Assembly: GCF_900129875.1 (NCBI RefSeq)
Contig: NZ_FQXC01000005.1
Coordinates: forward strand, 186,001-250,000
Source: Marivita hallyeonensis
Lineage (GTDB): Bacteria; Pseudomonadota; Alphaproteobacteria; Rhodobacterales; Rhodobacteraceae
Direction: 5' to 3'
DNA length: 64,000 bases
Positions within the stretch are counted from its first letter, which is position 1, and each line of letters opens with the position of its first letter. This document shows positions 9,021-17,791 of the stretch, piece after piece. The notes beneath the pieces were generated by a model. That model saw nothing but the letters and a program-made list of their open reading frames with translations. It did not search any database and had not been told where the DNA came from. Made by a program: the position numbers and the translations under genes.

Positions 9021-9045
9021 CCTTTCCTGCGCTGGAGACGTGCCC

Positions 9046-9582
9046 ATGACCGGTGCCTTGCGCGGCCTGCGCCGCTTTCTTGATTTCCTATACCTGGCTG
9101 CAGGCATTCTTGCCGCTCTCTGCCTGATTGCGATCCTGCTGCTGATCGTGGCGCAAATGGTGGCGCGCTGGACTGGTGAAATCTTTCCCGGTGCCGCCAA
9201 CTATGCGGGCTACGCGATGGCGGCGGCGAGTTTCTTTGCGTTTGCCAACGCGCTCAACCGGGGGTCGCATATCCGCGTGTCCCTATTGTTGAATGCCGTG
9301 CCGAAAGCGTTTCGGCGCGTGTTGGAAATCTGGTGCTTCGGCATCGCCACAGCGGTCATGTGGTACTTCACCTACTACGCCTATTGGTTCGCCTACTGGT
9401 CCTGGAAATTCAACGAGGTCAGTCAGGCACAGGACGCAACTCCGATGTGGATCCCGCAATCGGTCATGGTGATCGGCGGTTGTATCCTTGCCATTTCGCT
9501 GACCGATCACCTGATCCACGTGATCTTCCGGGGCGACCACCGCATCAAGCGCGACCTCGTCGATCAAAGTTTTGCGGAGTAG
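9046..9582 (+). CDS. dctQ: TRAP transporter small permease, DctQ family (system 1)
   Basis: Small four-helix membrane subunit, 178 residues from the ATG at 9046, which has GGAG eight bases before it; a GTG at 9040 is the alternative. Four hydrophobic segments are visible: near residues 17-37, 48-65, 88-110 and 133-153. The second lies in the SFFAFANALNRGSHIRV segment, whose RGxHIRV motif is the DctQ signature. It is encoded between the receptor and DctM genes, the canonical order. Confidence 0.92.
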   Translation: MTGALRGLRRFLDFLYLAAGILAALCLIAILLLIVAQMVARWTGEIFPGAANYAGYAMAAASFFAFANALNRGSHIRVSLLLNAVPKAFRRVLEIWCFGIATAVMWYFTYYAYWFAYWSWKFNEVSQAQDATPMWIPQSVMVIGGCILAISLTDHLIHVIFRGDHRIKRDLVDQSFAE

Positions 9583-9586
9583 GGCC

Positions 9587-10894
9587 GTGGAAGAATTTTA
9601 CGCCATCAGCCTGTTTCTCTTCGTTCTTTTCCTGCTTCTCGGCACCGGGGTCTGGGTCGGTATCGCCCTGATGGGTGTCGCTTGGGTGGGCATGGAGTTG
9701 TTCACCTCGCGCCCGGTCGGCGACACGATGATCACGACGATCTGGGCGTCCTCGTCAAGCTGGACCCTGACGGCCTTGCCGCTTTTCATTTGGATGGGGG
9801 AGATCCTCTTCCGGACGCGGCTGTCCGAGGACATGTTTCGCGGCCTGTCGCCCTGGCTCGCCCGACTGCCCGGTGGCCTCGTCCACACCAACATCGTGGG
9901 ATGTACTGTCTTCGCGGCGGTGTCCGGGTCGTCGGCGGCGACGTTGACGACTGTCGGCAAGATGTCCATCCCAGAGCTCCGTGCGCGCGACTACCCAGAG
10001 CGGATCGTTATCGGCACACTCGCCGGCGCGGCGACGCTGGGCCTGATGATCCCGCCGTCACTGGCCCTTATTGTCTACGGTGTGACGGTCAATGAATCGA
10101 TCACGCAGCTGTTCTTCGCCGGGGTTTTCCCGGGCCTCTGCCTTGCGCTCATGTTCATGGGATACGTGGCGATCTATTCGCGGTTGTCGGGTTCGTGGAA
10201 CCCGAAGCAGGAAACCGGCATGTCCTTCAGCGAAAAGCTCAGCAATTCCCGCTTCCTGATCCCGGTTTTGCTTCTGATCTTCGTGGTCATCGGGTCGATG
10301 TATGCAGGCTACGCCACCGCGACCGAAGCAGCGGCAATCGGTGTGATCGGATCACTGGTTCTGGCGGCGGGTCAGCGGTCGCTGAACTGGACGACCTTTA
10401 CCGAAAGCCTCATGGGGGCCACGCGGACGTCCGCCATGATCGCGCTGATCCTCGCAGGCGCGGCATTCCTGAAGCTTGCGATGGGGTTCACCGGCTTGCC
10501 GCGTGCATTGGCAGACGGAATTGCCTTGATGGAGCTGTCGCGGTTCGAGCTTTTGATGATCCTGATGGTCTTCTACATCATCCTTGGGATGTTCCTTGAC
10601 GGGATTTCGTCCGTTGTGCTGACCATGGCCGTCGTGGAACCGATGGTACGGGAGGCCGGGATCGACCTGATCTGGTTCGGCATTTTCGTCGTCGTGGTGG
10701 TCGAGATGGCGCAGATCACGCCGCCCATCGGGTTCAACCTTTTTGTCCTGCAAGGCATGACCGAACACGAGATGGGCTACATCACGCGCGCGGCCTTCCC
10801 GATGTTCATGATCATGGTGCTGATGTGCTTCGTGCTCATCTGGTTCCCAGACATCGCCATGTGGTTGCCCGAGACCATGCGACAGGCCCCCTGA
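9587..10894 (+). CDS. dctM: TRAP transporter large permease, DctM family (system 1)
   Basis: Large ion-transporter-superfamily subunit, 435 residues and about twelve membrane segments, forming the translocation path. Family motifs are clear: FAAVSGSSAATLTTVGKMSIPE and GTLAGAATLGLMIPPSLALIVYG in the first half, YATATEAAAIGVIG in the middle, and AQITPPIGFNLFVLQG near the end. I prefer the GTG at 9587, with GGAG seven bases ahead, over the TTG at 9572 that overlaps dctQ. Four bases separate it from the dctQ stop. Confidence 0.92.
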   Translation: MEEFYAISLFLFVLFLLLGTGVWVGIALMGVAWVGMELFTSRPVGDTMITTIWASSSSWTLTALPLFIWMGEILFRTRLSEDMFRGLSPWLARLPGGLVHTNIVGCTVFAAVSGSSAATLTTVGKMSIPELRARDYPERIVIGTLAGAATLGLMIPPSLALIVYGVTVNESITQLFFAGVFPGLCLALMFMGYVAIYSRLSGSWNPKQETGMSFSEKLSNSRFLIPVLLLIFVVIGSMYAGYATATEAAAIGVIGSLVLAAGQRSLNWTTFTESLMGATRTSAMIALILAGAAFLKLAMGFTGLPRALADGIALMELSRFELLMILMVFYIILGMFLDGISSVVLTMAVVEPMVREAGIDLIWFGIFVVVVVEMAQITPPIGFNLFVLQGMTEHEMGYITRAAFPMFMIMVLMCFVLIWFPDIAMWLPETMRQAP

Positions 10895-10897
10895 CGG

Positions 10898-11833
10898 GTG
10901 TTCAGCGCTCTGGCCTGGATCGGGCGACATGGGAAATACTTTCTGATCGCCGGGTTGTTCGTTGGGCTTCTCGCGCCCGGGCTGGCAGAAACGCTGCGCC
11001 CGTGGATCGGCACGCTGGTAGCCGTGTTGCTATTCGTGACCGGCGTCCGGGTTGGGGCACGGCAAGCCTTCGGACACCTAAGCGAACTCAGGCCGACCTT
11101 GGTCCGGATCAGTGTTTTGCAAACTCTCTTGCCGCTTGTTGTCATCGCAATGCTTGCTGTTCTCGGAGTGTCGCATTTCCCGATGGCGATGGCCGTCTCT
11201 CTGATGCTGGCGGCACCGTCGCTGACAGGTGCTCCGAATTTCGCGATCATGATGGGACACGATCCGGCACCGGGCATGCGGTTGCTGGTGATGGGAACGG
11301 CCGTGTTTCCAGTGACGGCATTGCCGGTTCTTCTGATCCTCGATCCGGCGGGAGGCGGTATTTTCAGTGCCTTTTCGCTTTCGCTCGGACTACTTGCAGC
11401 GATCCTGGCCGCGGTAAGCCTTGGCTTCACTGTTAGGCGTTTTGTCCCGAATTTGGGTGATCTACGCGCACAAGGCGCTTTGGACGGATGCGCGGCGCTG
11501 CTTCTCGCAATCGTGGTCGTCGGTTTGATGAGCGCCATCGGCCCGCTGTTGCAAGACGATCCATTGGCCTTGGTACTTTGGTTGCTGGCGGCGCTTGCGG
11601 TGAATTTCGTGCTTGTCTTTGTGACCTTGCACGTGTCGCGCCGCGCGCATCTGCAAATGGCAGTGCCCACCGCGATCTACGCAGGCAATCGCAACATCGC
11701 CCTGTTCCTGATCGTACTGCCAGACGAGGTTGCGGCGCCGCTCATGATCTTTGTCGGCTGCTATCAGGTTCCGATGTATTTGACGCCGATCCTGTTGTCC
11801 CGGCTGGCTGGCGAGGGGCCACAGGACAGGTAA
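10898..11833 (+). CDS. Bile acid:sodium symporter (BASS/BART) family transporter
   Basis: Polytopic membrane protein of 311 residues with about ten hydrophobic segments arranged as two five-helix halves, as in BASS transporters that take up organic anions with sodium. The conserved half-ends are recognisable: SLMLAAPSLTGAPNFAIMMG in the first half and PTAIYAGNRNIALFLIVLP in the second, where sodium ligands lie in the family. It starts at a GTG three bases after the dctM stop, so it is co-transcribed with TRAP system 1. It may move a pathway product or a second substrate form; that is inference. Confidence 0.8.
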   Translation: MFSALAWIGRHGKYFLIAGLFVGLLAPGLAETLRPWIGTLVAVLLFVTGVRVGARQAFGHLSELRPTLVRISVLQTLLPLVVIAMLAVLGVSHFPMAMAVSLMLAAPSLTGAPNFAIMMGHDPAPGMRLLVMGTAVFPVTALPVLLILDPAGGGIFSAFSLSLGLLAAILAAVSLGFTVRRFVPNLGDLRAQGALDGCAALLLAIVVVGLMSAIGPLLQDDPLALVLWLLAALAVNFVLVFVTLHVSRRAHLQMAVPTAIYAGNRNIALFLIVLPDEVAAPLMIFVGCYQVPMYLTPILLSRLAGEGPQDR

Positions 11834-11900
11834 CTGCGATGTCAGACGCCACCGCATGATCGACCGAAGAATTCGGAATTGAAGTGGGCTGTATGCCCGG

Positions 11901-13208
11901 CTACAGGCCCGGCAGCCACGTCGCCAGGATCGGGAACAGGATCAAAAGGCCCACGACCATCAGCGAGCAGAAGATGAATGGCATGGCTGCACGGTAGATC
12001 TCGCGCATGGTGGTCTCTGCCGGGGCCACCCCCTTCATCACGAACAACAGCAATCCGAAAGGTGGCGTTGTAAAGCTGATCTCAAGCGCCAGCAGCATGA
12101 TCAGCCCGAACCAGATCGGATCGAATCCAAGTGTCTGCGCCAGCGGGAAAAAGATCGGCACGGTCAGAAGCATGATCGAGATCTGTTCCATGAACATGCC
12201 GAGCACCAGCAGCACACCGAACATTACCAACAGCATCATGGTCGGGTCCAGGTCGAACCCTGTGGCCCAGTTGATCAGGCCACGTGATGCGCCAGAAAAC
12301 GCGAGAAGCTGACTGAACGTGGCCGAGCCGAACACGATCAGGTACGCCATCAGCGTCACACGCAACGCACCTCGCACGGATTTCTTGATCGCGTCCCATG
12401 TGAGGCACCGGTAGATCGCGGCGAGGATGAGCACACCCAATGCGCCAAACGCCGCCGCTTCTGAGGGTGTGACGATCCCGTTGATCATCATGATGACAAT
12501 CGCGACCATGAGCCCGATCATCGGGACAACATCCCGCATCAGGATGCCGAGCTTTTCGCCCGCACTCATTGGGGTGACGTCGTAGGGCGGCGCCGCGTCG
12601 GGATCCAGCCGGGTCTGGATGTAGATCGTCGCAATATAAAAGGCGGCAAGGATCAGGCCGGGGATCACCCCGGCGATCAGCAAAGCGCCCACGTCGATCT
12701 TGGCCAGCGTGGCCAGCAGCACGGCAAGCGCCGAGGGCGGGATGATGATGGCCAGCCCCCCGGTGCCAAGGATTGGGCCGATGGACATATGGCTTTTGTA
12801 CCCGCGCCGCTTCATCTCGGGTACCATCAGCGACCCGAGAAGCGCGGTCGACCCCATCGAAGACCCGGACAGCGTCGAAAACCCGGTACCGCCAAGGACC
12901 GTGACATAGCTAAGGCGTCCAGGCAGTCGACCCAGCAGCTTGTCTATGGCGGAAAACATGCGGCCGCCCAAACCGGTCTGGAAAAAGATCTCTCCCATCA
13001 GCAGGAAAAGCGGAATGGGCACCAGTGCGAAGATCGTCAGCGATCCCCAGCCATTGTTCAAAAGCTGGCTGATCCCCCGCTCGCCCCCCATGAAGACCCA
13101 TGCTCCAAGGATGTTGGCGGCCAGAAACGCCAGTGCCACCGGCATTCCGAGCGCCATGAGAAACATGATGCTGCCAACCAGCAGGCCAAGGGCTTCGTAC
13201 CATTCCAT
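11901..13208 (-). CDS. dctM: TRAP transporter large permease, DctM family (system 2)
   Basis: Large membrane subunit of 435 residues and about twelve helices. The motifs are FSTLSGSSMGSTALLGSLMVPE, GPILGTGGLAIIIPPSALAVLLA, GIVTPSEAAAFGALGV and the late SFTTPPFGLLLFVMKGVAP. Its ATG overlaps the dctQ stop by one base (TAATG). It is the last gene of the minus-strand gntR-leuC-leuD-dctPQM operon and converges on the BASS gene across a 67-base gap with no clear shared terminator. Confidence 0.92.
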   Translation of the reverse strand: MEWYEALGLLVGSIMFLMALGMPVALAFLAANILGAWVFMGGERGISQLLNNGWGSLTIFALVPIPLFLLMGEIFFQTGLGGRMFSAIDKLLGRLPGRLSYVTVLGGTGFSTLSGSSMGSTALLGSLMVPEMKRRGYKSHMSIGPILGTGGLAIIIPPSALAVLLATLAKIDVGALLIAGVIPGLILAAFYIATIYIQTRLDPDAAPPYDVTPMSAGEKLGILMRDVVPMIGLMVAIVIMMINGIVTPSEAAAFGALGVLILAAIYRCLTWDAIKKSVRGALRVTLMAYLIVFGSATFSQLLAFSGASRGLINWATGFDLDPTMMLLVMFGVLLVLGMFMEQISIMLLTVPIFFPLAQTLGFDPIWFGLIMLLALEISFTTPPFGLLLFVMKGVAPAETTMREIYRAAMPFIFCSLMVVGLLILFPILATWLPGL

Positions 13209-13714
13209 TATTCGTGAATCCCCGCCTCGCCGGAATGCATCAGTTCCGGACCAAAGACGAACCGGGCGAATTCAATCGCCATCACGGAAAACGCGATGGG
13301 GAAGGTGATCGTGAGAAGCCACCGGGGATAGTAGTAGGCCCGCACATCGAAATCGTTGCGTTCGATATTGGTCAGGAAGAGGTCCAGCCCGTACCACGCA
13401 AGGATCAGGGACACCGCCACACATGCCAGCGCGACAGCGCGGCTGACGATCCGGCGCAGGGCTGAGGGCAGGGCGGCTGTCACCAGTTCAATGTGCACAT
13501 GCCCCTTTTCGCGCACCAGCCACGGCGCGCCGAGCATGGTCATGTAGAGGATGCCGTATTCGGCGGAGGTAAACAGCCATGCGAAGGGCTGCATCCCCAA
13601 ATTGCGCATCAGGACGGATACGACCACCGACACCATCAGCCAGACGAGCGTCACGGCAGCGATGAAAGCCATCGTGTACAGAAGGGCGTCGTAGGCCCGG
13701 ATCACGGCGCGCAT
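13208..13714 (-). CDS. dctQ: TRAP transporter small permease, DctQ family (system 2)
   Basis: Four-helix membrane subunit of 168 residues. Hydrophobic stretches fall near residues 12-36, 51-68, 89-110 and 131-153. The EKGHVHIELV segment carries the DctQ signature (KGxHIxV-like). It follows the dctP gene after a stem-loop and is directly fused by overlap to dctM, the normal layout for a tripartite system. Confidence 0.9.
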   Translation of the reverse strand: MRAVIRAYDALLYTMAFIAAVTLVWLMVSVVVSVLMRNLGMQPFAWLFTSAEYGILYMTMLGAPWLVREKGHVHIELVTAALPSALRRIVSRAVALACVAVSLILAWYGLDLFLTNIERNDFDVRAYYYPRWLLTITFPIAFSVMAIEFARFVFGPELMHSGEAGIHE

Positions 13715-13736
13715 GAGGTATTCCGTCCGAATTGGA

Positions 13737-13763
13737 AGGGCCGGAACGTGCGGTTCCGGCCCT
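13737..13763 (-). promoter_or_regulatory. Strong stem-loop between dctP and dctQ (system 2)
   Basis: AGGGCCGGAAC (13737-13747) pairs over 11 bases with GTTCCGGCCCT (13753-13763) around a five-base loop. On the transcribed minus strand the following bases are CTTCCAATTC, so the T-run is poor. It may act as an mRNA-stabilising or partial-termination element that sets receptor-to-permease ratio. Confidence 0.7.
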
Positions 13764-13769
13764 ATGGTC

Positions 13770-14783
13770 TTACTGGTCTGCTGCCGGATCGTAGAACTTG
13801 CCGATCAGGTCGTCATAGCTCGCGACCGACTGCGGTTCTGCTTCCATCAGCTCTTTCATCCGTGCCCAAGTGGTCTCGCGTGCAGCGGCAAGATAGTTGG
13901 CGCGCGCCTCACCTTCGAGTTCCACAACCTGCATGCCAGCCGCGTCGAGCGCTGCGAAGTCCTCATCGCGCTTCCCGCGCAGGGCGTTCACGCTGTCGAT
14001 CTCATGCTGGATCGCGGTGTCCTGCAGAATCTGCTTGGCTTCGTCACTCAAGCCGTTCCACGACTCAAGGTTCACGATCACCCCAAGGTCGGTCGAGAAG
14101 AAGCACGGCTCGATCCGGTAGTTGAGGAACTCGTTCCACTTGAGGTCGATGAGGCCAATCTGGGTCCAGCCTGTCGCATCCACGACGCCGTTCTGCAGCG
14201 CCGAATAGACTTCGCCCGTGGGCAGGTCGATGACCTGTGCTTCGAGGTAGTTCGTAAAGAACGCGTTATACACTGCGTTGCCGCGCAGACGCAGACCGTC
14301 CACTTCGAGGTTGCCATCGGCGTCGAAGGACGGCTCGTTCCGCGTCCAAAGGTTGTAGCACACGCCGCTGTCGAACCAGCCAAGGTACTTGAGACCCATG
14401 CGTTCCTGATGGATCTGATCGATCAGGTCGATGCCGCCGTTTTCGCGGGTTTCGATGGCCGTCAGGTTTGACGCCACAAGGGCGTCTTTCTCTGGCAGCG
14501 CGCCGCCATAGAACGACCCGGGCGTATAGACCATGTCCACGATGCCGTCGCGTACCGCGTCGGGCTGCTGGAACATGCCGATGGCTTCGGGGCCGCCCCG
14601 GACTTCGATCTGGATCACGCCTTCGCCCGCTTCGTTTACCTTGTCCACGAAGGACAGGAAGCTTTGCGTGTAGATCAGCGTTTCTGGAAACGCATGGACT
14701 GCGGTGATCGTTTCTTCCGCGTGGGCCACCGAGCCCAGCATCACGCCGCCCGCAAGGCAGCCTTTCAACAGGTTCATATTCAT
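13770..14783 (-). CDS. dctP: TRAP transporter solute-binding protein, DctP family (system 2)
   Basis: Periplasmic receptor, 337 residues, with a signal peptide ending near SVAHA, residue 22. Core features include the IGMFQQPDAVRDGIVDMVYTPG segment, the ESW/EPSFDAD linker with VDGLRLRGNAVYN, and PTGEVYSALQNGVVDATGW, the family block before the ligand-clamping loop. AGGAGGA stands seven bases before the ATG at 14783, a strong initiation signal consistent with high receptor expression. Its place directly after leuCD suggests the ligand is the pathway's carboxylate substrate. Confidence 0.93.
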   Translation of the reverse strand: MNMNLLKGCLAGGVMLGSVAHAEETITAVHAFPETLIYTQSFLSFVDKVNEAGEGVIQIEVRGGPEAIGMFQQPDAVRDGIVDMVYTPGSFYGGALPEKDALVASNLTAIETRENGGIDLIDQIHQERMGLKYLGWFDSGVCYNLWTRNEPSFDADGNLEVDGLRLRGNAVYNAFFTNYLEAQVIDLPTGEVYSALQNGVVDATGWTQIGLIDLKWNEFLNYRIEPCFFSTDLGVIVNLESWNGLSDEAKQILQDTAIQHEIDSVNALRGKRDEDFAALDAAGMQVVELEGEARANYLAAARETTWARMKELMEAEPQSVASYDDLIGKFYDPAADQ

Positions 14784-14823
14784 GGTTAGTTCCTCCTACA
14801 CCCTTCGGCCGGTCTGGCCTTTG

Positions 14824-15471
14824 CTACTGCGAACCGGTGTCCCGCCCCGCGCTCCTGAAGTTGGTCTGTTGGACTGGTATGGCCCACGGTGTGTCCTTGA
14901 CATATTGCGTGCGAAACTCCGCGATGGCCGCTTTGTGGTGTTGGGTCAGGTCGATGTCGTCCCACCCGTTGATCAGTTTCTGTTGCCAGACATCGTCAAG
15001 CGTGAAATCGAGCACGCTGTCGCCGACTCGCATCGTCCGGTCCGTCAGGTTGATACTGACCTCGACCGGGCCTGCGCTCAACTGAGAGATCGCGGCGTCG
15101 ACCTCCGCCTCCGGCACGCGGGCGGGCAAGAGGCCGTTGTTCACAGCGTTGCTGGCAAATATGTCACCAAAGCTTGGTGCAACGACCGCACGGATGCCGA
15201 AATCGACAAGCGCATAGACCGCGGCCTCGCGTGACGATCCGCTTCCGAAGTTGCGGCGCGAAATCAGGATGCTGGCGTCCGGCGTGCTATTCAACGGGAA
15301 ATCGGCAATCGGATTGCCGTTGTTGTCCGTGCGCAGGTCGTAAAGCAGGAAATCCCCGTAGCCCTCGGACCGTGGCGTCGACATGAAGCGCGCCGGGATC
15401 AGCTGGTCGGTGTCCACGTTCTCGCGGTCCAGTGCAACCGCCAGACCCGTATGCTGGGACCATCCGGTCAT
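14824..15471 (-). CDS. Aconitase-superfamily hydratase small subunit, LeuD type
   Basis: Small (swivel-domain) subunit, 215 residues, of an isopropylmalate-isomerase-type hydro-lyase. The text NVDTDQLIPARFM near the start, RRNFGSGSSREAAVYALVDFGIRAVVAPSFGDIF in the middle and NAVNNGLLP are LeuD hallmarks; the GSGSSRE serine binds substrate in the family. The start at 15471 overlaps the large-subunit stop by four bases (ATGA). Sitting in a GntR-controlled catabolic operon with a TRAP importer argues against leucine synthesis and for hydration of an imported or derived unsaturated di-acid, such as a substituted maleate; that is inference. Confidence 0.88.
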   Translation of the reverse strand: MTGWSQHTGLAVALDRENVDTDQLIPARFMSTPRSEGYGDFLLYDLRTDNNGNPIADFPLNSTPDASILISRRNFGSGSSREAAVYALVDFGIRAVVAPSFGDIFASNAVNNGLLPARVPEAEVDAAISQLSAGPVEVSINLTDRTMRVGDSVLDFTLDDVWQQKLINGWDDIDLTQHHKAAIAEFRTQYVKDTPWAIPVQQTNFRSAGRDTGSQ

Positions 15472-16868
15472 GCGACCTTCCTCCCATTCAGCAGGTCGCG
15501 CACATCGGTGAGATGCCCCGTCACGGCGGCAGCGGCGACCATGGCGGGTGACATCAGATGCGTCCGCGCACCCCGTCCCTGGCGGCCACGGAAGTTTCGA
15601 TTGGTCGTGGACGCGCAGCGCTTTCCCGGTTCGACATGATCGCCGTTCATCGCCACGCACATCGAACATCCGGACCCGACCCAATCGAGGCCCGCGTCGA
15701 CAAAGATGCGATCCAACCCTTCGGCCTCGGCCTGGGCCTTGACTTGTCTTGATCCCGGCGACACCAGTCCCGGCACTTTCGCGCGACGCCCGGACAGCAC
15801 GGCCGCCGCAGCGCGCAAGTCTTCGATCCGGGCATTTGTGCAGGACCCGATAAACACCTGATCGACCGCGATATCGGTCAGCGCGCGACCCGGGGTCAGA
15901 CCCATGTACTCAAGCGCATTGCGCGCGCGCTCTGCTGTGTTTCCACTCATTTTCGAGGGGTCGGGAACTGTCGCCGTCACAGGCAAAGCGTCTTCCGGTG
16001 TGGTGCCCCAGGTGACAATCGGGGCAATCTCGGCGGCGTCGAGGGTCACCTCGGTATCGAAAGTGGCGTTCCCATCCGACGGCAAGTCAGACCAGGTTTC
16101 AATCGCCCGGTCCCAATCGGCGCCGCGCGGCGCGAAAGGACGGTCTTTCAGATAGGCAAAGGTTGTCTCATCCGGCGCGACCATGCCAAACCGCGCGCCG
16201 CCTTCGATCGACAGATTGCAAAGTGTCATGCGCCCTTCCATCGACAAGGCCCGCACTGCGGCCCCCGTGTATTCGATGGCGTGACCGCGCCCTCCGTCTG
16301 CGCCCAGTTTCGCAATCCACGCGAGCGCGAGGTCCTTGGCCGTGACCCCCGGTCCAAGCTGTCCCGTCACGTTGATCCGCATTGCCTTGGGTTTGGTTTG
16401 CCAGATGGTTTGCGTCGCCAGCACATGCGCCACTTCGGTTGCGCCGATGCCAAAGGCCAAGGCCCCGAATGCGCCATGTGTCGATGTGTGGCTGTCACCG
16501 CAGTTGATCAGCAAACCGGGCAGTGTGATCCCCTGTTCCGGTCCAATCACATGCACAATGCCCTGCCGAGGGTCGTCAAGGCCGAAGCATTTGATGCCAT
16601 GTGTCCGCGTGTTTTCTTCAAGCGTCGCAATCATCCGCGCGATGGCTTTGGTCGCGGGTCCGCCGCGTGTTGGAGCATAGTGGTCTGCCACACCGAAGGT
16701 CAGGCCCGGCTCCGCAACCGGAACGCCCCGCTCCGCGATCTTGGCAAAGGCGTGATGAGAGCCTTCGTGGACAAGGTGACGATCCACCCACAAGAGGCTT
16801 GTCCCGTCGTCCCGGCGGAGGATTTCGTGCGCATCCCACAGTTTGTCGAGAAGACGCCGACCCGTCAT
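15468..16868 (-). CDS. Aconitase-superfamily hydratase large subunit, LeuC type
   Basis: Large catalytic subunit, 466 residues, carrying the [4Fe-4S] cluster. The ligating cysteines are in NCGDSHTSTHGAFGALAFG, in FIGSCTNARIEDL and in GSGCSMCVAMNGD. The last pair is spaced C-x-x-C as in LeuC/homoaconitase. The length equals bacterial LeuC. I chose the ATG at 16868 (MTGRRLLDKLW), whose four-base overlap with the gntR stop gives ATGA coupling; the longer frame is upstream read-through. Dimethylmaleate hydratase of clostridial nicotinate breakdown is built the same way, which matters because a 2,3-dimethylmalate-lyase-like gene lies at 22703. True substrate unknown. Confidence 0.9.
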   Translation of the reverse strand: MTGRRLLDKLWDAHEILRRDDGTSLLWVDRHLVHEGSHHAFAKIAERGVPVAEPGLTFGVADHYAPTRGGPATKAIARMIATLEENTRTHGIKCFGLDDPRQGIVHVIGPEQGITLPGLLINCGDSHTSTHGAFGALAFGIGATEVAHVLATQTIWQTKPKAMRINVTGQLGPGVTAKDLALAWIAKLGADGGRGHAIEYTGAAVRALSMEGRMTLCNLSIEGGARFGMVAPDETTFAYLKDRPFAPRGADWDRAIETWSDLPSDGNATFDTEVTLDAAEIAPIVTWGTTPEDALPVTATVPDPSKMSGNTAERARNALEYMGLTPGRALTDIAVDQVFIGSCTNARIEDLRAAAAVLSGRRAKVPGLVSPGSRQVKAQAEAEGLDRIFVDAGLDWVGSGCSMCVAMNGDHVEPGKRCASTTNRNFRGRQGRGARTHLMSPAMVAAAAVTGHLTDVRDLLNGRKVA

Positions 16869-17659
16869 AACGCTGCTCCGCCAATCACGGGTTCCCAATG
16901 CCGCGCTTCGCCGGCACCGACACGCGCCAGATCCATTTCGAGGCGGAACAGGTCTGGCCGGTAGAGCGCCGACAGATGCTCGACCCCGCGTCCTCTTGCA
17001 TCGCGCACAATGCGCTGCACGAACAGAAGCGGTGATCCGACCGAAATCTCCAGCGCTTCCGCGACGTCCGGTGTGGCAAGAGCGGCGGTGACACTTTGAT
17101 GCGCGCTCTCAACGCTCACCCCGCTGCGTTCCAGGAGTCGGAACAGCGGTTGGGTGGCGAGATCGGCCTCGTCGTAGTTGATTGCGATGTCTTTCGGGAC
17201 ATAGGTCGTCAGATGCGAAAACGGCTGGCCGCCCGATGACCGGACCCTCACGGCCTTTTGTACTTCCGCACCGTCGGCGAGTTCCAGCGCCTTGGCGACT
17301 GTCGGTGGCGCGCTGTCGTACGAAAAGGACAAAAGACGTGCGGTTGTCGTACGGTCCATTTCGACAAGATGCGGGATCAGTGTCGCGAAATCTGCAGACA
17401 GCTTCTGGCTTTCATGATCTTTTGCCCGCACCACTGAGCCGGCACCGGTTTTCTTCTCAATCCAGCCATCTGCCGCCAGTGCCTCAAGGGCACGCCGCAC
17501 CGTGATGCGCGAGACGTCGAACATGTCTGCAAGCTTGTGTTCGCCAGGCAGGCGCGTTCCGTCCTTGAAAACGCCATTTGAAATTTCGTCGCGCAGCAAC
17601 AGGTAAACCCTGCGGGCCTTACCGCCTTCTGGAAGTCCGGAATGCGCGATGATCGTCAC
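16865..17659 (-). CDS. GntR-family transcriptional regulator, HutC/UTRA type
   Basis: DNA-binding regulator, 264 residues. The N-terminal winged helix covers about residues 12-80 (YLLLRDEISNGVF, PGEHKLADMFDVSRITVRRAL, the classic GntR text). The C-terminal UTRA ligand-binding domain runs from about residue 105 to 255, ending LSALYRPDLFRLEMDL. The start is GTG at 17659 with no strong ribosome binding site. It is the first gene of the leuCD-dctPQM operon and divergent from the tautomerase-hyuBA operon, so it probably controls both directions from the intergenic operator and senses a pathway acid. Confidence 0.92.
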   Translation of the reverse strand: MTIIAHSGLPEGGKARRVYLLLRDEISNGVFKDGTRLPGEHKLADMFDVSRITVRRALEALAADGWIEKKTGAGSVVRAKDHESQKLSADFATLIPHLVEMDRTTTARLLSFSYDSAPPTVAKALELADGAEVQKAVRVRSSGGQPFSHLTTYVPKDIAINYDEADLATQPLFRLLERSGVSVESAHQSVTAALATPDVAEALEISVGSPLLFVQRIVRDARGRGVEHLSALYRPDLFRLEMDLARVGAGEARHWEPVIGGAAL

Positions 17660-17741
17660 GAAAGCGCGGCCCCTGTTGCTTGCTGATCCTTGCCGCCGCT
17701 GTGGCGTTGCGACGAAGGTTCCTGTTGGATTGGCCTTTCAA

Positions 17742-17760
17742 TATACCAAAACCTGTTATA
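17742..17760. promoter_or_regulatory. Imperfect inverted repeat, candidate GntR operator
   Basis: TATACCA (17742-17748) and TGTTATA (17754-17760) form an imperfect palindrome with six of seven positions pairing around a five-base centre, in the 132-base region between the divergent gntR and tautomerase genes. Length and AT-rich half-sites suit a GntR dimer. The right arm overlaps a TTATAT that could serve as a -10 box for the rightward operon. Confidence 0.45.
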
Positions 17761-17791
17761 TGAAAAGTGCAGATTTTGCGGGGAGGATCGT

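Noticed and set aside
14824-15684. Longer version of the LeuD-type subunit starting at 15684
   Set aside because: The extension reads out of frame through leuC; ATGA coupling at 15468-15471 marks the true start.
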